DNA from: Pleurotus ostreatus/Saccharomyces cerevisiae fusant
Taxonomy: Eukaryota; Opisthokonta
Direction: 5' to 3'
DNA length: 64,000 nt
Assembly: GCA_024196135.1 (NCBI GenBank)
Contig: JAMQCK010000015.1
Location: 1 to 64,000 of the forward strand
Shown: piece by piece, positions 33,115 to 44,111 of the stretch
Layout: each line of letters opens with the position of its first letter
Position numbering within the stretch: position 1 is the stretch's first letter
Made by a program: the position numbers and the translations under genes
Notes under the pieces: model-generated
What the model saw: only the letters and a program-made list of their open reading frames with translations
The model's database searches: none
What the model was told of the DNA's origin: nothing

Positions 33115-33695
33115 ATGAGCATCACTTGGGAGATGAGGGGTCGTTGAGGGTTGGGGAAGGTCTCTATAAGGGGCGCTCCCTCTGCACGTTGTTATTTTTT
33201 CTGTTTTGCACACGCATCGGTTTTGTACAATCAGCATCGTATTTTGGAACAGGATACTTGATAAACCTGCACTGTGCGATCGTCGATGGGTTCAAATCAC
33301 TGTTCAAGGTACGTGAAAAGCGCGGAAGCCCGCCCTTCGTTCGTACGATGCTTGCCCAAGTGTCAGAAGGGATGGACAGTGAGAACAACGATGCCCAAAA
33401 GGAGATGCAGTCGGATACCTTCTTCCGCTCCCACGGGCTATAGCTCCTTGTCCCACTCTCACAACCATTCGATTGCTTCATTGCTGTCCTAGTTTCCGGA
33501 GCTTTGTTGCAGCTCACCTGGGTCTCAAGACGTCTGGACATGGCACGCATGCGTGCGTGAAGGCCCGCTGGGCATGCACTGACTGCTGGTGACTCAACTT
33601 GTCGGCCTTAGCCCGCCTTGCGTCCGACATGTCACCTTCCTGCGTTTTATATACGCGTCGGTGACGATGCTTGAAGGTATTCAGCAAGAGCGGTC
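33115..33695. other. Intergenic spacer
   Basis: About 580 bp between MRC1 and the glycosyltransferase gene. Short frames at 33126-33550 on both strands are not supported as genes. It contains T-rich and A-rich patches expected of 3' UTR and promoter sequence. Confidence 0.5.
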
Positions 33696-35169
33696 ATGTC
33701 TCCCCAGCGAATTCTGTTCCTCACCAATCCGGAGCATGGTCAAAGTACCATCCATCTCGCCACCGCTTTTGAGCTCCAATCTCGCGGCCTTCTAGATGTC
33801 GAGCTTCACTTCGCGTCCTTTGCCTCTTTGCGCGGTCGTTTCGAGAGGATGGTTCAAGTCACCGCTAGGGATGGCCAGAGGTCCCCTACATTCCACGCCA
33901 TCGACGGCCTTCCGCCCTTTGTCGCTATGGATCGCATAACGGAGTATATGCCTCTGCAACACCCGCCTACGCTCGCAGCATGCCCAAAGTTTGCCCGCCT
34001 CACGGTGCCCTGGACGCCAGAGGAATACATCGTGCGTGCTACTTATATGGCCGCCCATCCTTGTACTAAACGCTAAGCAGGCGATCGTCAACGACATCGT
34101 TGCCGTAATCGAGCGCGTCGATCCTCACCTCATCATCGTTGACAATGTCCTCGGTCAAGCCATGGACGCCTGTTCCCTCCTCAAGCGCCATTACCACATC
34201 TTCTCCCCTCTCCTCCCCTCGCTAGTATGCAACGCGAACCAGCCTCTCCTGCACCGGCTTTTCCGCTACCCGCAGATGGCGACTGCCCTCCCATATCCCC
34301 TACCTTGGTACGGCGCCTTCGTCAACATCGCCCACATTGTACTCTTGATGTACTACGTCCTCACGAGCCCGTATATCAGGGCTCTGAACGACGCCCGTGC
34401 AGCACGTGGGTGCCCTGGCGGTCTCCCCTCCATGGGTCTCACATACGTCGCCCCCGAGCGCACGTACATCACCGCTGGCGTGCCTGCGATCGACCTACCC
34501 TTCGACAAGCCGCCGAATATGCATCTCTGCGGACCCATCTTATGCGACTTCGCGCCTATCCGCGAAAGTGATCCGGAGTTGGCGACCTGGCTCGACGGCG
34601 GGGAGACTGTGCTGGTGATCCTGGGCACGCACTTCGAGTACAGCGAGCCTGTCGCGCGGCGCGTGCTCACTGGCCTGCTCGGCGGCGTCGGCGCAGACAC
34701 GCAGGTTCTATGGAAGCTGCCCCAGCGAGGCGCATTGCAGGGCCTCCTCGACGAGCTCCTCACGACCACCCGCGACCGCTCCCGCGTGCGCGCCGTCACC
34801 TGGCTCGACGCCGAGCCCGCCGCGATCCTCGAGCACCCCAACGTCGTCTGCTACGTCCACCATGGCGGCGCGAACTCGTACTACGAGGCCGCGATGGCAG
34901 GCGTGCCGCAGGTCATTCTCGCGCAGTGGTCCGACACGTACTACAATGCGGGCGTCGCGGAGTACCGCGGCTTTGGGGTGTACGGGAACAAGACGAATCC
35001 GCCTGATATCGATGCGGCGGAGTTGAGTGTCGCGCTGAGGCGGGTGATGTCGATGGAGGAGGGCCCGAGGTTTCGAGCGCGGGCGAGGGAGGCGCAGGTG
35101 AAGTGCCGGGAGGCTGGCGGACGGAGGCGCGCTGCGGATATTGTTCTCGAGCTTCTCAAGGAATCATAG
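33696..35169 (+). CDS. UDP-glycosyltransferase (GT1-type)
   Basis: Predicted 474-aa enzyme from exons 33696-34031 and 34081-35169. GT1 enzymes move a sugar from a UDP-sugar to small lipophilic acceptors. The N-terminal half starts with a Rossmann strand RILFLTNPEHGQSTIHLATA, matching the acceptor-binding domain. The C-terminal half carries a degenerate family signature, VTWLDAEPAAILEHPNVVCY followed by HHGGANSYYEAAMAGVPQVI and QWSDTYYNA, in which HHGGANSYYEA replaces the common HCGWNSxxE. A hydrophobic stretch at about residues 180-210 could be an internal membrane contact. Acceptor and sugar donor cannot be predicted. It stands alone, with no biosynthetic cluster genes beside it. Confidence 0.88.
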
Positions 35170-35787
35170 CAGCCTCCTTTCAGTGGATTCACAAAGGAAG
35201 GTCAAGGCTTGAAGCCTGCTTTAGCCCACATATGACTGTGTCTGTTATAAGCGCCGAATCTCACACCTACCATCCTCACGACCTCCGTCACCTGCAGCTA
35301 CGATGCTTTTTCGTACCGTGAACGAAACGATTCAGGAGACACACCGACCTGCGCTCTCTAAGTATCGCGCGTTGCTCATCCCGAGGAATGGGAATGTTTG
35401 CGGGCTTCACTCAAGGACGAGATGGATGTGTTGGCGCTTGAAGATGTATTGTAGACATCAGATACTTGACTTTTTTTTTCTGTTATCACCACTTGGGTTG
35501 CTATAGTTCCTTCCTCTACATTTATATGCGAGGGTTCCATCGTGTTGAACTTGTCACACACGTGACCGCTTCTGAAGCGCCGACATCAATAAGCGCCAAC
35601 ACGGAGCCGTTGGTGTCGTTGTCTTCAACCACCATCATCACGATCACCTCCCTGCTACCTAGTCTCATCTGTCTGAGCCACAGAGCATTCTTGAAGCTGA
35701 TTAGGACATCAGTGCGTTGCAGTACCTTCATTCGCATGGCACAGACGCATTTGTTGACTTCGCCTCTGCTGTAGCATTGAGAATACG
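35170..35787. other. Intergenic spacer
   Basis: About 620 bp upstream of the tandem F-box pair. It contains a T-tract at 35470-35478 and no supported gene. Confidence 0.5.
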
Positions 35788-37266
35788 ATGGCCTTTGCTG
35801 CATCCAGTGATGCATCTAGCGCATGTGCGCAATGCGCATCATCTGTACCTGCAATCTATTTCGACGAAATACCCACTGAACTGCTACGAATGATTTTTCT
35901 CCACGCCTGCGACGACATACCATTGCTCCTCCCTCCCATTCCGCCAGACCCCTTCTCAGCTCCTCCCACGTATCCTGCTCTTGTCATTAGCTGGATATGC
36001 CGCCGCTGGCGCGCGCTTGCGATCTCGACCCCCGAGCTATGGGCACCGACCATAGTGCTAGATCTCGGGCAAATTGAGAGGGCGGATGAGGAAGAAGATG
36101 CAGGAATCCGGTCTGCCGCTATCCTGGACTGCTATCTCTCACGATCCTTGACGATTCCACTGTCGCGCGTCGAATTTTTGGACGTCTCGCTTGCCACGGC
36201 TTCGAGGGGGCGCACCGCAGACATTCTCGAGCTCATAGTCTCTGCGCTTCCACGCTGGAAGACCTGCGCGCTCCCCGATGTTCTGACGCGCTCCATGTCG
36301 GGGATCGCACCCTCGCCGCATCTCCTCGAACGAGTAGAGATCACTGGACCGGCCTGGCATCGTCTGGACAGCGAGATTTTCAACAGAGCGACACGTCTGT
36401 ACGCTTGGAAGGGGCCATTCACGGCACTCCCGTGGGCGCATATCAGAGAGCTCGACATCACGGAATTCACGATGGCAGGTCACACATTCACCCACATCCT
36501 CACCGTCTGCCCGGCTCTAGTCAAACTTCGCCTTTGCCTATGTCGCGATCCCGTCTGGATGGAAGGGCCGCCCCGCGCGCTCTCGCGCTTGGAGGATGCG
36601 ACCTTTGTCGTGGGCGACCCTGACATATTCGCGCCCATGTTCAGCAAGCTGACGACCCCGAGGTTGAAATATCTCCAGTTGAGGGGCGTCAGTAAGGCGG
36701 ACCATGGAAGTCGACCTGGGTACGCGCGCCGGATGCTCCGCCTGGATGCTTGGCCGCTAACCGAATTCGCCGGCTGGCTCCACCGCTCGCAATGCACACT
36801 CGATGCGTTCTCCCTCCTTACAATTGCCATGCCCAAAGATCACGTCGTCGCAATTCTGGAGCGTCTGCCGTCGCTTGAATCCTTCACGATCTGGGAGGAC
36901 TTCGAGGCTGATGCCGCGTGGGCGGAAGTTGCGGACGAGCCTGTCGTGTACTCCTCCATTGACGACGGGTTGCTTCGCCGTATGACCGCTGTCGACGGTG
37001 CTGCGCCCTCTCTCCTCCCTCGGCTAAAGAGGCTGTCAATCAAAGGCGAGCTACAATTCGACCATTCCGCGCTGGTGGACATGGCAAGGTCTCGCTCGAA
37101 GCCACACTTAGAACATCTTAGAATCTACGCGGGAGGGCAATCAAGGCCAGACGACATGGACGAGGACATGAAGGCACAGCTCCGGTTGGCGATGGGAGAA
37201 GATGGGATCATGGAGTTTGATTCCAATGCTTCAATCTCTAAGAGTGTGGACTTCATGTCGATTTAA
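35788..37266 (+). CDS. F-box protein with LRR-like C-terminus (tandem copy A)
   Basis: Intronless 492-aa protein. The F-box lies at about residues 24-75 (YFDEIPTELLRMIFLHACDD then YPALVISWICRRWRALAIST and PELWAPTIVLD), the form common in the Agaricomycete F-box-like superfamily. The remainder has leucine-spaced segments that probably fold as irregular LRRs for substrate binding. F-box proteins recruit targets to SCF ubiquitin ligases through Skp1. The next gene, 283 bp downstream on the same strand, is a clear paralogue with collinear motifs (YPALVISW, LRLAMG). The target is unknown. No sign of decay is seen. Confidence 0.85.
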   Translation: MAFAASSDASSACAQCASSVPAIYFDEIPTELLRMIFLHACDDIPLLLPPIPPDPFSAPPTYPALVISWICRRWRALAISTPELWAPTIVLDLGQIERADEEEDAGIRSAAILDCYLSRSLTIPLSRVEFLDVSLATASRGRTADILELIVSALPRWKTCALPDVLTRSMSGIAPSPHLLERVEITGPAWHRLDSEIFNRATRLYAWKGPFTALPWAHIRELDITEFTMAGHTFTHILTVCPALVKLRLCLCRDPVWMEGPPRALSRLEDATFVVGDPDIFAPMFSKLTTPRLKYLQLRGVSKADHGSRPGYARRMLRLDAWPLTEFAGWLHRSQCTLDAFSLLTIAMPKDHVVAILERLPSLESFTIWEDFEADAAWAEVADEPVVYSSIDDGLLRRMTAVDGAAPSLLPRLKRLSIKGELQFDHSALVDMARSRSKPHLEHLRIYAGGQSRPDDMDEDMKAQLRLAMGEDGIMEFDSNASISKSVDFMSI

Positions 37267-37548
37267 TGAGCACTGTTTGTTGGACTGCCAGAAGAATAGT
37301 TCCCTATGTTGGTACTTTATGAGCAATTGGCGAACGCGGTCTGCGAATGAGAGGCACGTGTCCGCCTTATTCCCGGTTTGCCAAAATTCCCAAGTTTGCT
37401 CTCGACCATCATCATCACCTCAAGCCCGATAGCTCTCATCGTCTGCGAAGCTGTCTTGTGACGGAGGACTTGGATTGCTCGGCCCAGCAGTGCAAGGCGT
37501 AGGTGTGTCGCCTCAGACTGATACTTCAAGTCACCCATTCACATTACG

Positions 37549-39066
37549 ATGCAGTATTACTGTTTGCCCGAATCAAGCGCGATGCTGTCCGATTCCGGAA
37601 GCGACGCGTCTGCGCCTTTCGATCTATGCGACTCTCCGGCATTTGTGTTCCCCATAAACGAACTTCCTACGGAATTATTAGGAACGATCTTTGTTCACGT
37701 CTGCATCGATGAACCTCTGGTCCTTCCCATCCAATTCAACGGGTTCGAAGACCACCATTATCCTGCCCTCGTCATCAGCTGGGTCTGTCGCGACTGGCGC
37801 TCCATCGCACTCTCCACCCACGAGATATGGGCTCCGCGGATCAGACTCGATCTCCAGCAGATCGACCAGGCAGAGAACGACGAAGTCATAGGTGGACGGT
37901 CTATTGCCACCCTCCTACATTACCTCGAGAACTCTGCGGCATTGCCCCTCCCGCAAGTCGAGGTCCCCTCTGTCTGGAATCTCACCAATACGTCGGCAGC
38001 CCGCTCCCCCATACGACTGCTAGGTCTAATCGTTCAAGAAATTGCACGCTGGAAGTCATGCGCGCTTCACGGCGTAGTCGCACATATCCTGTGCCAGCTT
38101 CCGCATGTGCCTAATAGTGACCTTCTGGAGCGGCTAGAGGTCACGACATATGCGCGAGATCATCTGGACAGCGACTACTTCGTCCGCGCGCCACGGCTAT
38201 CCAGTTACACAGGACCACTCGCCCCTCTGCCGTGGGCGCGGCTGAGGGACGTAGAGATCACGGAGTTCTCCACATGGGCTACCATAACACAAGTCCTCGC
38301 TTCCTCATCATCGCTCGTCAATTTACGCGTGCATCTTCGGCACGATCCCTCCTTCTCGGGCGTGGCAACCCTTGCGCTTCCTCACCTGGAAGAGACCGCC
38401 TTCGTAGTGGGTAGCCCCGAAATTCCGGGACACATCTTCCGCTCGCTGATGACGCCGAAAATGCGATCTTTGGAGTTGGGTGGCGTGGACAATCCCGGCC
38501 CCGATACCTTACCAGATGCAGTGCGTCGAGGACTCGAGATGGAAAGCTGGCCATTGATAGAATTCGCCGACTGGCTTGATCGCTCGAAGTGTAGCCTGGA
38601 CGCACTCGCTTTGCTCACGATCGCCATGCCTAGGGCACACGTTATATCCATATTGGAGTGTCTGCCCTCGCTCACGTCCTTCTCGATTAACGAGGACTAC
38701 TCCGAAAGACCTGCTGGTGCTGCATTCGCATACTCCTCCATCGACGACGACCTCCTATTCCGCCTGACCGCACCGAATGGGTCTGCTCCCTCTCTCCTGC
38801 CTCGATTGAAGAAGCTGTCGATCAGTGGGGACCTTCGATTCAGCCACACTGCGCTGATCAATATGGTCAGGTCACGCTCAGCACCGCGCCTTGACTATTT
38901 AGACATCTTTGGCGGAGTGTGCTCGGAGCCGGAGGATGTGGACGAGGACACCAGGGCGCAGCTCCGGCTTGCTATGGGCGATCAGTGCTTTATGCAGTTC
39001 AGTACGTGGTCATCGATTCAGAATTTGGGTTTTGGATTGTCAGATAATGTCGAATCTCTTCACTAA
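37549..39066 (+). CDS. F-box protein with LRR-like C-terminus (tandem copy B)
   Basis: Intronless 505-aa protein paralogous to the gene immediately upstream. The F-box is FPINELPTELLGTIFVHVCI then YPALVISWVCRDWRSIALST and HEIWAPRIRLDLQQID. Both copies end with a nearly identical layout: DMAR/NMVRSRS..P.LE/DYL, then EDxxAQLRLAMG. A second in-frame Met at 37582 (MLSDSGSD) gives an N-terminus more like that of copy A and could be the true start. Local duplication and divergence is the simplest history. Confidence 0.85.
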   Translation: MQYYCLPESSAMLSDSGSDASAPFDLCDSPAFVFPINELPTELLGTIFVHVCIDEPLVLPIQFNGFEDHHYPALVISWVCRDWRSIALSTHEIWAPRIRLDLQQIDQAENDEVIGGRSIATLLHYLENSAALPLPQVEVPSVWNLTNTSAARSPIRLLGLIVQEIARWKSCALHGVVAHILCQLPHVPNSDLLERLEVTTYARDHLDSDYFVRAPRLSSYTGPLAPLPWARLRDVEITEFSTWATITQVLASSSSLVNLRVHLRHDPSFSGVATLALPHLEETAFVVGSPEIPGHIFRSLMTPKMRSLELGGVDNPGPDTLPDAVRRGLEMESWPLIEFADWLDRSKCSLDALALLTIAMPRAHVISILECLPSLTSFSINEDYSERPAGAAFAYSSIDDDLLFRLTAPNGSAPSLLPRLKKLSISGDLRFSHTALINMVRSRSAPRLDYLDIFGGVCSEPEDVDEDTRAQLRLAMGDQCFMQFSTWSSIQNLGFGLSDNVESLH

Positions 39067-39769
39067 GGGGAAGTGGCCGTAACAGTCACGTCTAAGTAGA
39101 CGTTCTGATTGGTCGACGACCGACTTTGATCATGTGCCGTTACATTCCTCACGCGTCGATGACGCAACGCTTTAGCTTGTGGCCTTCTTCCTCAACCGCA
39201 ACGTTGACTGAATTTTCCCCTGCGAGAAGACCTGCGTCACCGCGATAAAATGCGCAATATGAGCCCGACGAGACGACTCTGATTGCAACTACCAAATGCT
39301 TCAATAATGAAGATAGATACGGTCCTTCGCCCGCCCACCCGGTCGTACTTGCCGACATCTCTGTAAACGTTCATGGTAGTAATAATGTCCGACGAATGCT
39401 CTTCACCCGCGACATAGCTGACAACGCTCACCCTCGCGATAAACATCGGCTACCTGGGTGTGCAGGACCTTACGTGACGCTCGCTCGACCATCTCGGCAC
39501 AACCAGCATGGACGGGACATTGTTGCAATATGCTCGCGCGTAAAGCATCTGCTAAGTCAGGCGAATGATTGCGCGAGCGCGAGCGGGGTACGCGGGCATC
39601 CGCGCGGCCTTGCCTGACCACTTCTTCACATGACCATCCGGCCTTTCAGCGACACTTGCCTCGCGATCCCGCCTCCAGTCATCTCAAGGGCCTGCTTACT
39701 GGCAGGGGTGCAGGCATTGCGAGTTGTATGCTCAGAGTGTAAGTTACCACACCCTGTATCCCCACATCA
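39067..39769. other. Intergenic interval before decayed genes
   Basis: No gene is supported. A small hairpin (ACGTCTA-AG-TAGACGT) lies about 25 bp after the F-box copy B stop (near 39090-39104) and could act in 3' end formation. Confidence 0.4.
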
Positions 39770-40120
39770 CCCAAGCGAGAAGACGAATTGGACTTCCGTA
39801 CGACGCTGTCGACGAGTGATGTGGATAAATAGGACGACATCGACCACTGCCCCGCCTTCCTCAACGAGCTGCGCCAGTCCGTTGCAGGCTCCAAGCACCT
39901 GCTCACCGCCGCCACCTTCCACAACTCGACCGGGAATATGTCTACGAACCTCACCACCGGGGGGAGCCCCTCGACTACGTCGCCCTCATGAACTACGACG
40001 TCTTCGGGCCTGCCACCTCACCCTTCCTTGACGATGTGACGGGGAAGACACCACATGTCGCTGGCCAGTCTGCGCCGCTCGCCGACGCGTGTGCCGCACG
40101 CCAAGCGATGTATCCTGTAG
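39770..40120 (+). pseudogene. GH18 chitinase fragment, frameshifted
   Basis: Two short conserved stretches of a family 18 chitinase are readable in different frames. One frame has PAFLNELRQSVAGSKHLLTA (about 39850-39910). Another has LDYVALMNYDVFGPATSPF (about 39969-40025) followed by SAPLADACAARQA. The block DYVALMNYDVFG corresponds to the GH18 strand that carries the MNYD substrate-contact motif. The DxxDxDxE catalytic motif is not found upstream and the frames are broken, so this is a decayed remnant. No intact copy lies in the window. Confidence 0.65.
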
Positions 40121-40294
40121 TCGTGAATTGCGCATCCACATCTATGTGTCAGTTCACGTTAGGATCCGGCGCAGATTTAGGGTATTCAGCCTGACATTTT
40201 CCTGCGACTTTATGAGGACGCAACAACGTGATATATTACCGCTGCTGATATGCACTTTTGGGCTGACTCTGAGGCCTCTGCCCCGCCCCGCCTT

Positions 40295-40338
40295 CCCGTG
40301 CGAAGCACGGGTTGACGCTAGTACAATGTAAATACTAG
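40295..40338. repeat. Adjacent short inverted repeats
   Basis: A 7-bp stem (CCCGTGC-gaa-GCACGGG, 40295-40311) is followed immediately by a CTAGTA...TACTAG pair (40318-40338). They sit between two decayed gene fragments and may be the scar of a small mobile element. Confidence 0.45.
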
Positions 40339-40379
40339 TATATTTCAGTCGCTGGGGATGTTATTGCCTGCTTAGCCTT

Positions 40380-41100
40380 TCTGATATAGGACGATACTTG
40401 CTACTCGTACCTAAATGTCTCCTCCTGTATTCCCGGAATGTCGTCTTATGTCGCTCTCCAGAGATCCCTGAGTGCGTGCGAACACGTCCAACCCGCGCGA
40501 GTCCTCCCTCATCCATAGCTGCTTCTGGATGAGCCACCGCATCGTCTATCATGCATATCCTCGAGCGTTGAGTCCACGGTGGCATAGACCTCCAGACATT
40601 CCAAGCGCGAATCCACGCGCGATGCGACCATAGAAGGGGTCGAAGGCGGATCGGTCTGCCGAACGGAATCCTCGACGTATTTCTCCTCTATGGCTAGGTC
40701 GACGTGCGAAGGGAGGCGCTCCGGTTCAGCGACCAGTTTCCCGCTTGGGACGGATATGTCTGACAACGCAAAGATTCTCGAGAGTGCACCGCGAGGGTTC
40801 CTGGAAGGCGTTGAACACGGACAGATTCCCAGAGTCCAATGCGAGCCTCCTGATCAACGAAAGACGCCCATATCGAGTAGCCCTGAAGGATGTTTAGGGC
40901 ATACATCTTCAAGTTGTAGCCTCCTCAGTTTCGGCTTGTCAGCGAGCGCGTACGCGAGGATCTCTGGGCTATACAAAATCACGGTAGCATCTTCAGCATA
41001 TGGCGCAGTCTGTCCATAGGTTTTGATACATGCTGGTCGATGGAGATGCGCAGCTTGACGAGCCCCGAGTAGCGGAGTCCACGATGAGAGCAACACCCAA
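40380..41100 (-). pseudogene. Decayed F-box/LRR-like gene
   Basis: Reading the minus strand from about 41100 downward, fragments in alternating frames resemble the C-terminal part of a basidiomycete F-box/LRR protein. Examples are SGLVKLRISIDQHVSKPMDR, LADKPKLRRLQLEDVCPKHP, PSHVDLAIEEKYVEDSVRQ and SRLECLEVYATVDSTLEDMH. Stops and frame changes separate them, and no F-box or start is evident. The call rests on pattern resemblance to the neighbouring F-box family and is tentative. Confidence 0.45.
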
Positions 41101-41432
41101 GTTGAAGTTCAAGTCGAAAGGGTCACAAATGTGACACAGCGAATTCGTGACCCAGTCACATCTACGTGACCGTCGTGCAATCTAGCGACAGGCGCATCCA
41201 CCGACACCGACAGCAAGAAGGGCGACCAGGGTGAGTGTTGCTGCCGCTGTGCTCGACGGCTATGGACTCTGCTGTCGTTCTGTGCGCGTTTTGCTGCCCG
41301 GATTGCAGGAAGAACGGCAGAAATCGCTGGATTGCCGTTGGCACGGCCGGATGGCGTACCAGATTGCACCCCCGGCCCTCGATCATGACCATCTCGGCTG
41401 ACGGCTTTCCCCCTCACTCCTAGGACTACAAG

Positions 41433-42148
41433 ATGTCTGTCCAGCACAAGATCCTCCGCACGGCCAACGCGCCCAACACTCCCCCGGATGAGACGGAGAC
41501 CAGCGTCGCCCAGGCGCTGATCGACCTCGAGAACAACGTTCCTGAGCTCAAGTCCGAGCTGCGCCCCCTCCAGATCTCCGCTGCGCGCGAGGTCGATGTC
41601 CGTGGTGGCAAGAAGGCGATTGTCATCTTCGTCCCGGTGCCTCAATTGAAGGCCTTCCACAAAATCCAGCAGAGGTGCGTGATCGAGCCGCGTATCATAG
41701 CTTTTCACTAACCTCTGCATCTCTGCATATTCAGGCTGACCCGTGAGCTCGAGAAGAAGTTCTCTGACCGCCACGTCGTCTTCGTCGCCCAGCGTCGCAT
41801 GCTTCGCAAGCCGACGCGCACTTCGCGTGTCCAGCAGAAGCGCCCCCGCAGCCGCACCCTCACCAATGTCCACGACCGCATACTCGAGGACCTCGTCTTC
41901 CCGACTGAGATCGTCGGCAAGCGCACCCGTGTCTCCGTGGATGGATCTAAGCTCCTGAAAGTGTGCGTGATCTGCATCCTTATCACCTCATCGCGCTCTC
42001 GCTCATTCGAGATCTTCGATCCTGCAGCTTCCTTGACTCGAAGGACGCCACGTCGCTGGAGTACAAGCTCGACTCGTTCTCGTCTGTCTACCGCCGGTTG
42101 ACGGGCAAGGACGTCACGTTCGAGTTCCCCGTCGTCGCCCAGGAGTAG
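41433..42148 (+). CDS. RPS7: 40S ribosomal protein S7 (eS7)
   Basis: Predicted 196-aa ribosomal protein from exons 41433-41674, 41735-41962 and 42028-42148. It is a component of the small ribosomal subunit. Family blocks are [80 protein letters not shown] and the C-terminal [20 protein letters not shown]. Length matches fungal and animal S7 (about 190-200 aa). It is a clean housekeeping gene lying between decayed sequence and a GTPase gene. Confidence 0.97.
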
Positions 42149-42712
42149 ACTATTGCTCTCGGTCTTCGGGCGATTCTATGACATGTACTTATGCATACCG
42201 CACTCATCGCAAAATTCTTATGCCATATGGATGCCCTTCGTCAGTTCCGGGTCTGACTGGAAGATTTGCGCACTCCGATGTCATCGTGAATGTCAGTGGC
42301 TGGACGCCAGAAGCTGCCGGATCGGATGAGTGTTATGAAGCTGTGTTGCGTTGAAGTATGACATGTGCCACAACGCCGGAGTCAGGGCGGCCTGTGGGCT
42401 GAGAGAGAGAAGGCGTCTCTGTCCGTGTGAGTTGGGCGTCCAGAGGCGCCGGCGCGCTCATAAGAAGGCGTCGGTGAGGCTCTCGCCCGCGTTCGTTTGG
42501 CCGTTGAGCAGAAACGAAGTGTGGGAAAAGACTTGCATTGTGCGGCTCGGTAACCAAGGTCGACCCGTTTTGGGCAATTCCGATCCAGGTCTTGGCTCCT
42601 GCGTTCATCCTCTCCTCCTCCCCCTCCTCCTCCTCCCAGCCGGTGGTGCGGCACCGGGCACCCAACGCTTTACCCCTCCGACAACGCCGCGGTCGGTCTG
42701 CGCGATATCACC
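42149..42712. other. Intergenic spacer
   Basis: About 560 bp between RPS7 and the GTPase gene. It has a strong pyrimidine tract (CTCCTCCCCCTCCTCCTCCC, about 42609-42640), a common core-promoter feature in basidiomycetes. No gene is supported. Confidence 0.5.
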
Positions 42713-44111
42713 ATGGCGCAGTACGCTCGCAGGGATCCCTACGCTCAGGCGCGCCTCATCGAGCAAGGGATTGACAGCAAAATCGTCATCATGGGCAACT
42801 CAGGTGCGCCCCTACGCGCGCGATCTCGCGCCCGCTGACGCCCCGCACAGGTGTGGGCAAGACCAGCCTGCTCAGACGCTACACGCAGAACAAGTTCGAC
42901 CCCAAGAACACGACGTCCACAAGCGGCGCGTTTTTCGTGACGAAGAAGGTGACTCTGCAAGGGCTCAAGGTCCGCCTCCAGCTGTGGGATACGGCGGGGC
43001 AGGAGCGATTCCGTAGCATGGTACGTCTGCCACCGCGTTCCAGCAACCGCTATTGACCGATCTGACCGCAGGCACCCATGTACTATCGAGGTTCGCGCAT
43101 ATCTCATCGCTCTTTGACAAGCTGTAACCGATGCCCTATCAGGCGCGAATGCGGCTCTCTTACTATACGACATAACCGACGTATCGACGTTCAATGACAT
43201 TCGGGGATGGCTAGAAGGTGCGCCGCACTCGTCACTTGTCCCTTGGCCGCCGTCGCTGATGTCTACTTCGTCAGAGTTACACAAGAACTGCTCGCCAGAC
43301 CTGATCATCTACATCGTTGGCGCGAAGGCGGATCTCGGACACTGTCGCCAGGTCACGCCAGACTTGGCTCGTCTGTCGTTACACAACTGGTTTCCCCCTA
43401 CACGACCCCCATCGCCGCCTCCACCTCCTCCTCCTCCTTCCACGCTATCCTACATCCGTCCCAGGTTTACCTCCTTCCCCGGACTTCGTTCACCGCCAGC
43501 AAGTCCAGCTCCACTAGAGTCGGAATCCTCGCCAGAGCGCCAGGAGTTCCCGATCTCGCAAACCGCTGCATTGCGCGCCGCATTGCAACGGCGGCCTACC
43601 GCTGTGCAGCAGCAGAGAAGTCGGCCACGCTTTCACTCGACAGCAGGGCTTAACCGCTCAAAGACTGTTGAGGCTGGCCAGTTGCCTTCGCGATTTGGGT
43701 CTCATTTTGGTTCAGCGGCAGGTGGATGGAAGGAACTCGACTCGGGGAGCGATAGCATCAACGAGGATGAGGGACACACGGTCGTAGACGAGGACGATGA
43801 GCCAGAGTGGGGTCTCGCCCGAGGAATGCAGTTGTTTGAGGTGTCAGCAAAGGACGACACTGGTAAGGTTCCCTACGCTCTCATGGATACATAAGTTTTG
43901 CTAACTGGGCATAGGCATCGTGCAGCTCTTTGAGTGCCTCATAGGCGAGATCATCCAGAAGAAGGATAGCATCGAGCGCGAAAACGACCTGAAGAAGCGA
44001 GACAGCGTCTGTCTAACGCCAACCGCTCCCGCATGGTCCGCTCAGGCAGACGCAGAGGAGGCCCGTGAGAAGACGGCGCAGTCCTCCTCCGGGTGGAGTA
44101 GTTGCTGTTGA
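42713..44111 (+). CDS. Rab-like small GTPase with long internal insertion
   Basis: Predicted 379-aa GTPase from exons 42713-42803, 42851-43020, 43072-43090, 43143-43217, 43275-43862 and 43915-44111. The G domain has [20 protein letters not shown] (G1), [12 protein letters not shown] (G3), GAKADL in place of NKxD (G4) and SAK (G5). Between G4 and G5, where normal Rabs have about 25-30 residues, there are about 150 residues, including a run of ten prolines-rich positions ([11 protein letters not shown]), Ser/Arg-rich sequence and an acidic end. The C-terminus SSGWSSCC ends in two cysteines suitable for double geranylgeranylation, so membrane traffic is the likely role. A 19-nt exon (43072-43090) is needed for MYYRGANAALL. 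Confidence 0.88.

Noticed and set aside
33284..33300. GGGTTCAAATC resembling a tRNA B box
   Set aside because: There is no A box or acceptor stem within 80 bp upstream.
41109..41873. 254-codon minus-strand open frame
   Set aside because: It is antisense across RPS7 exons 1-2 and the intervening intron; RPS7 is unambiguous.
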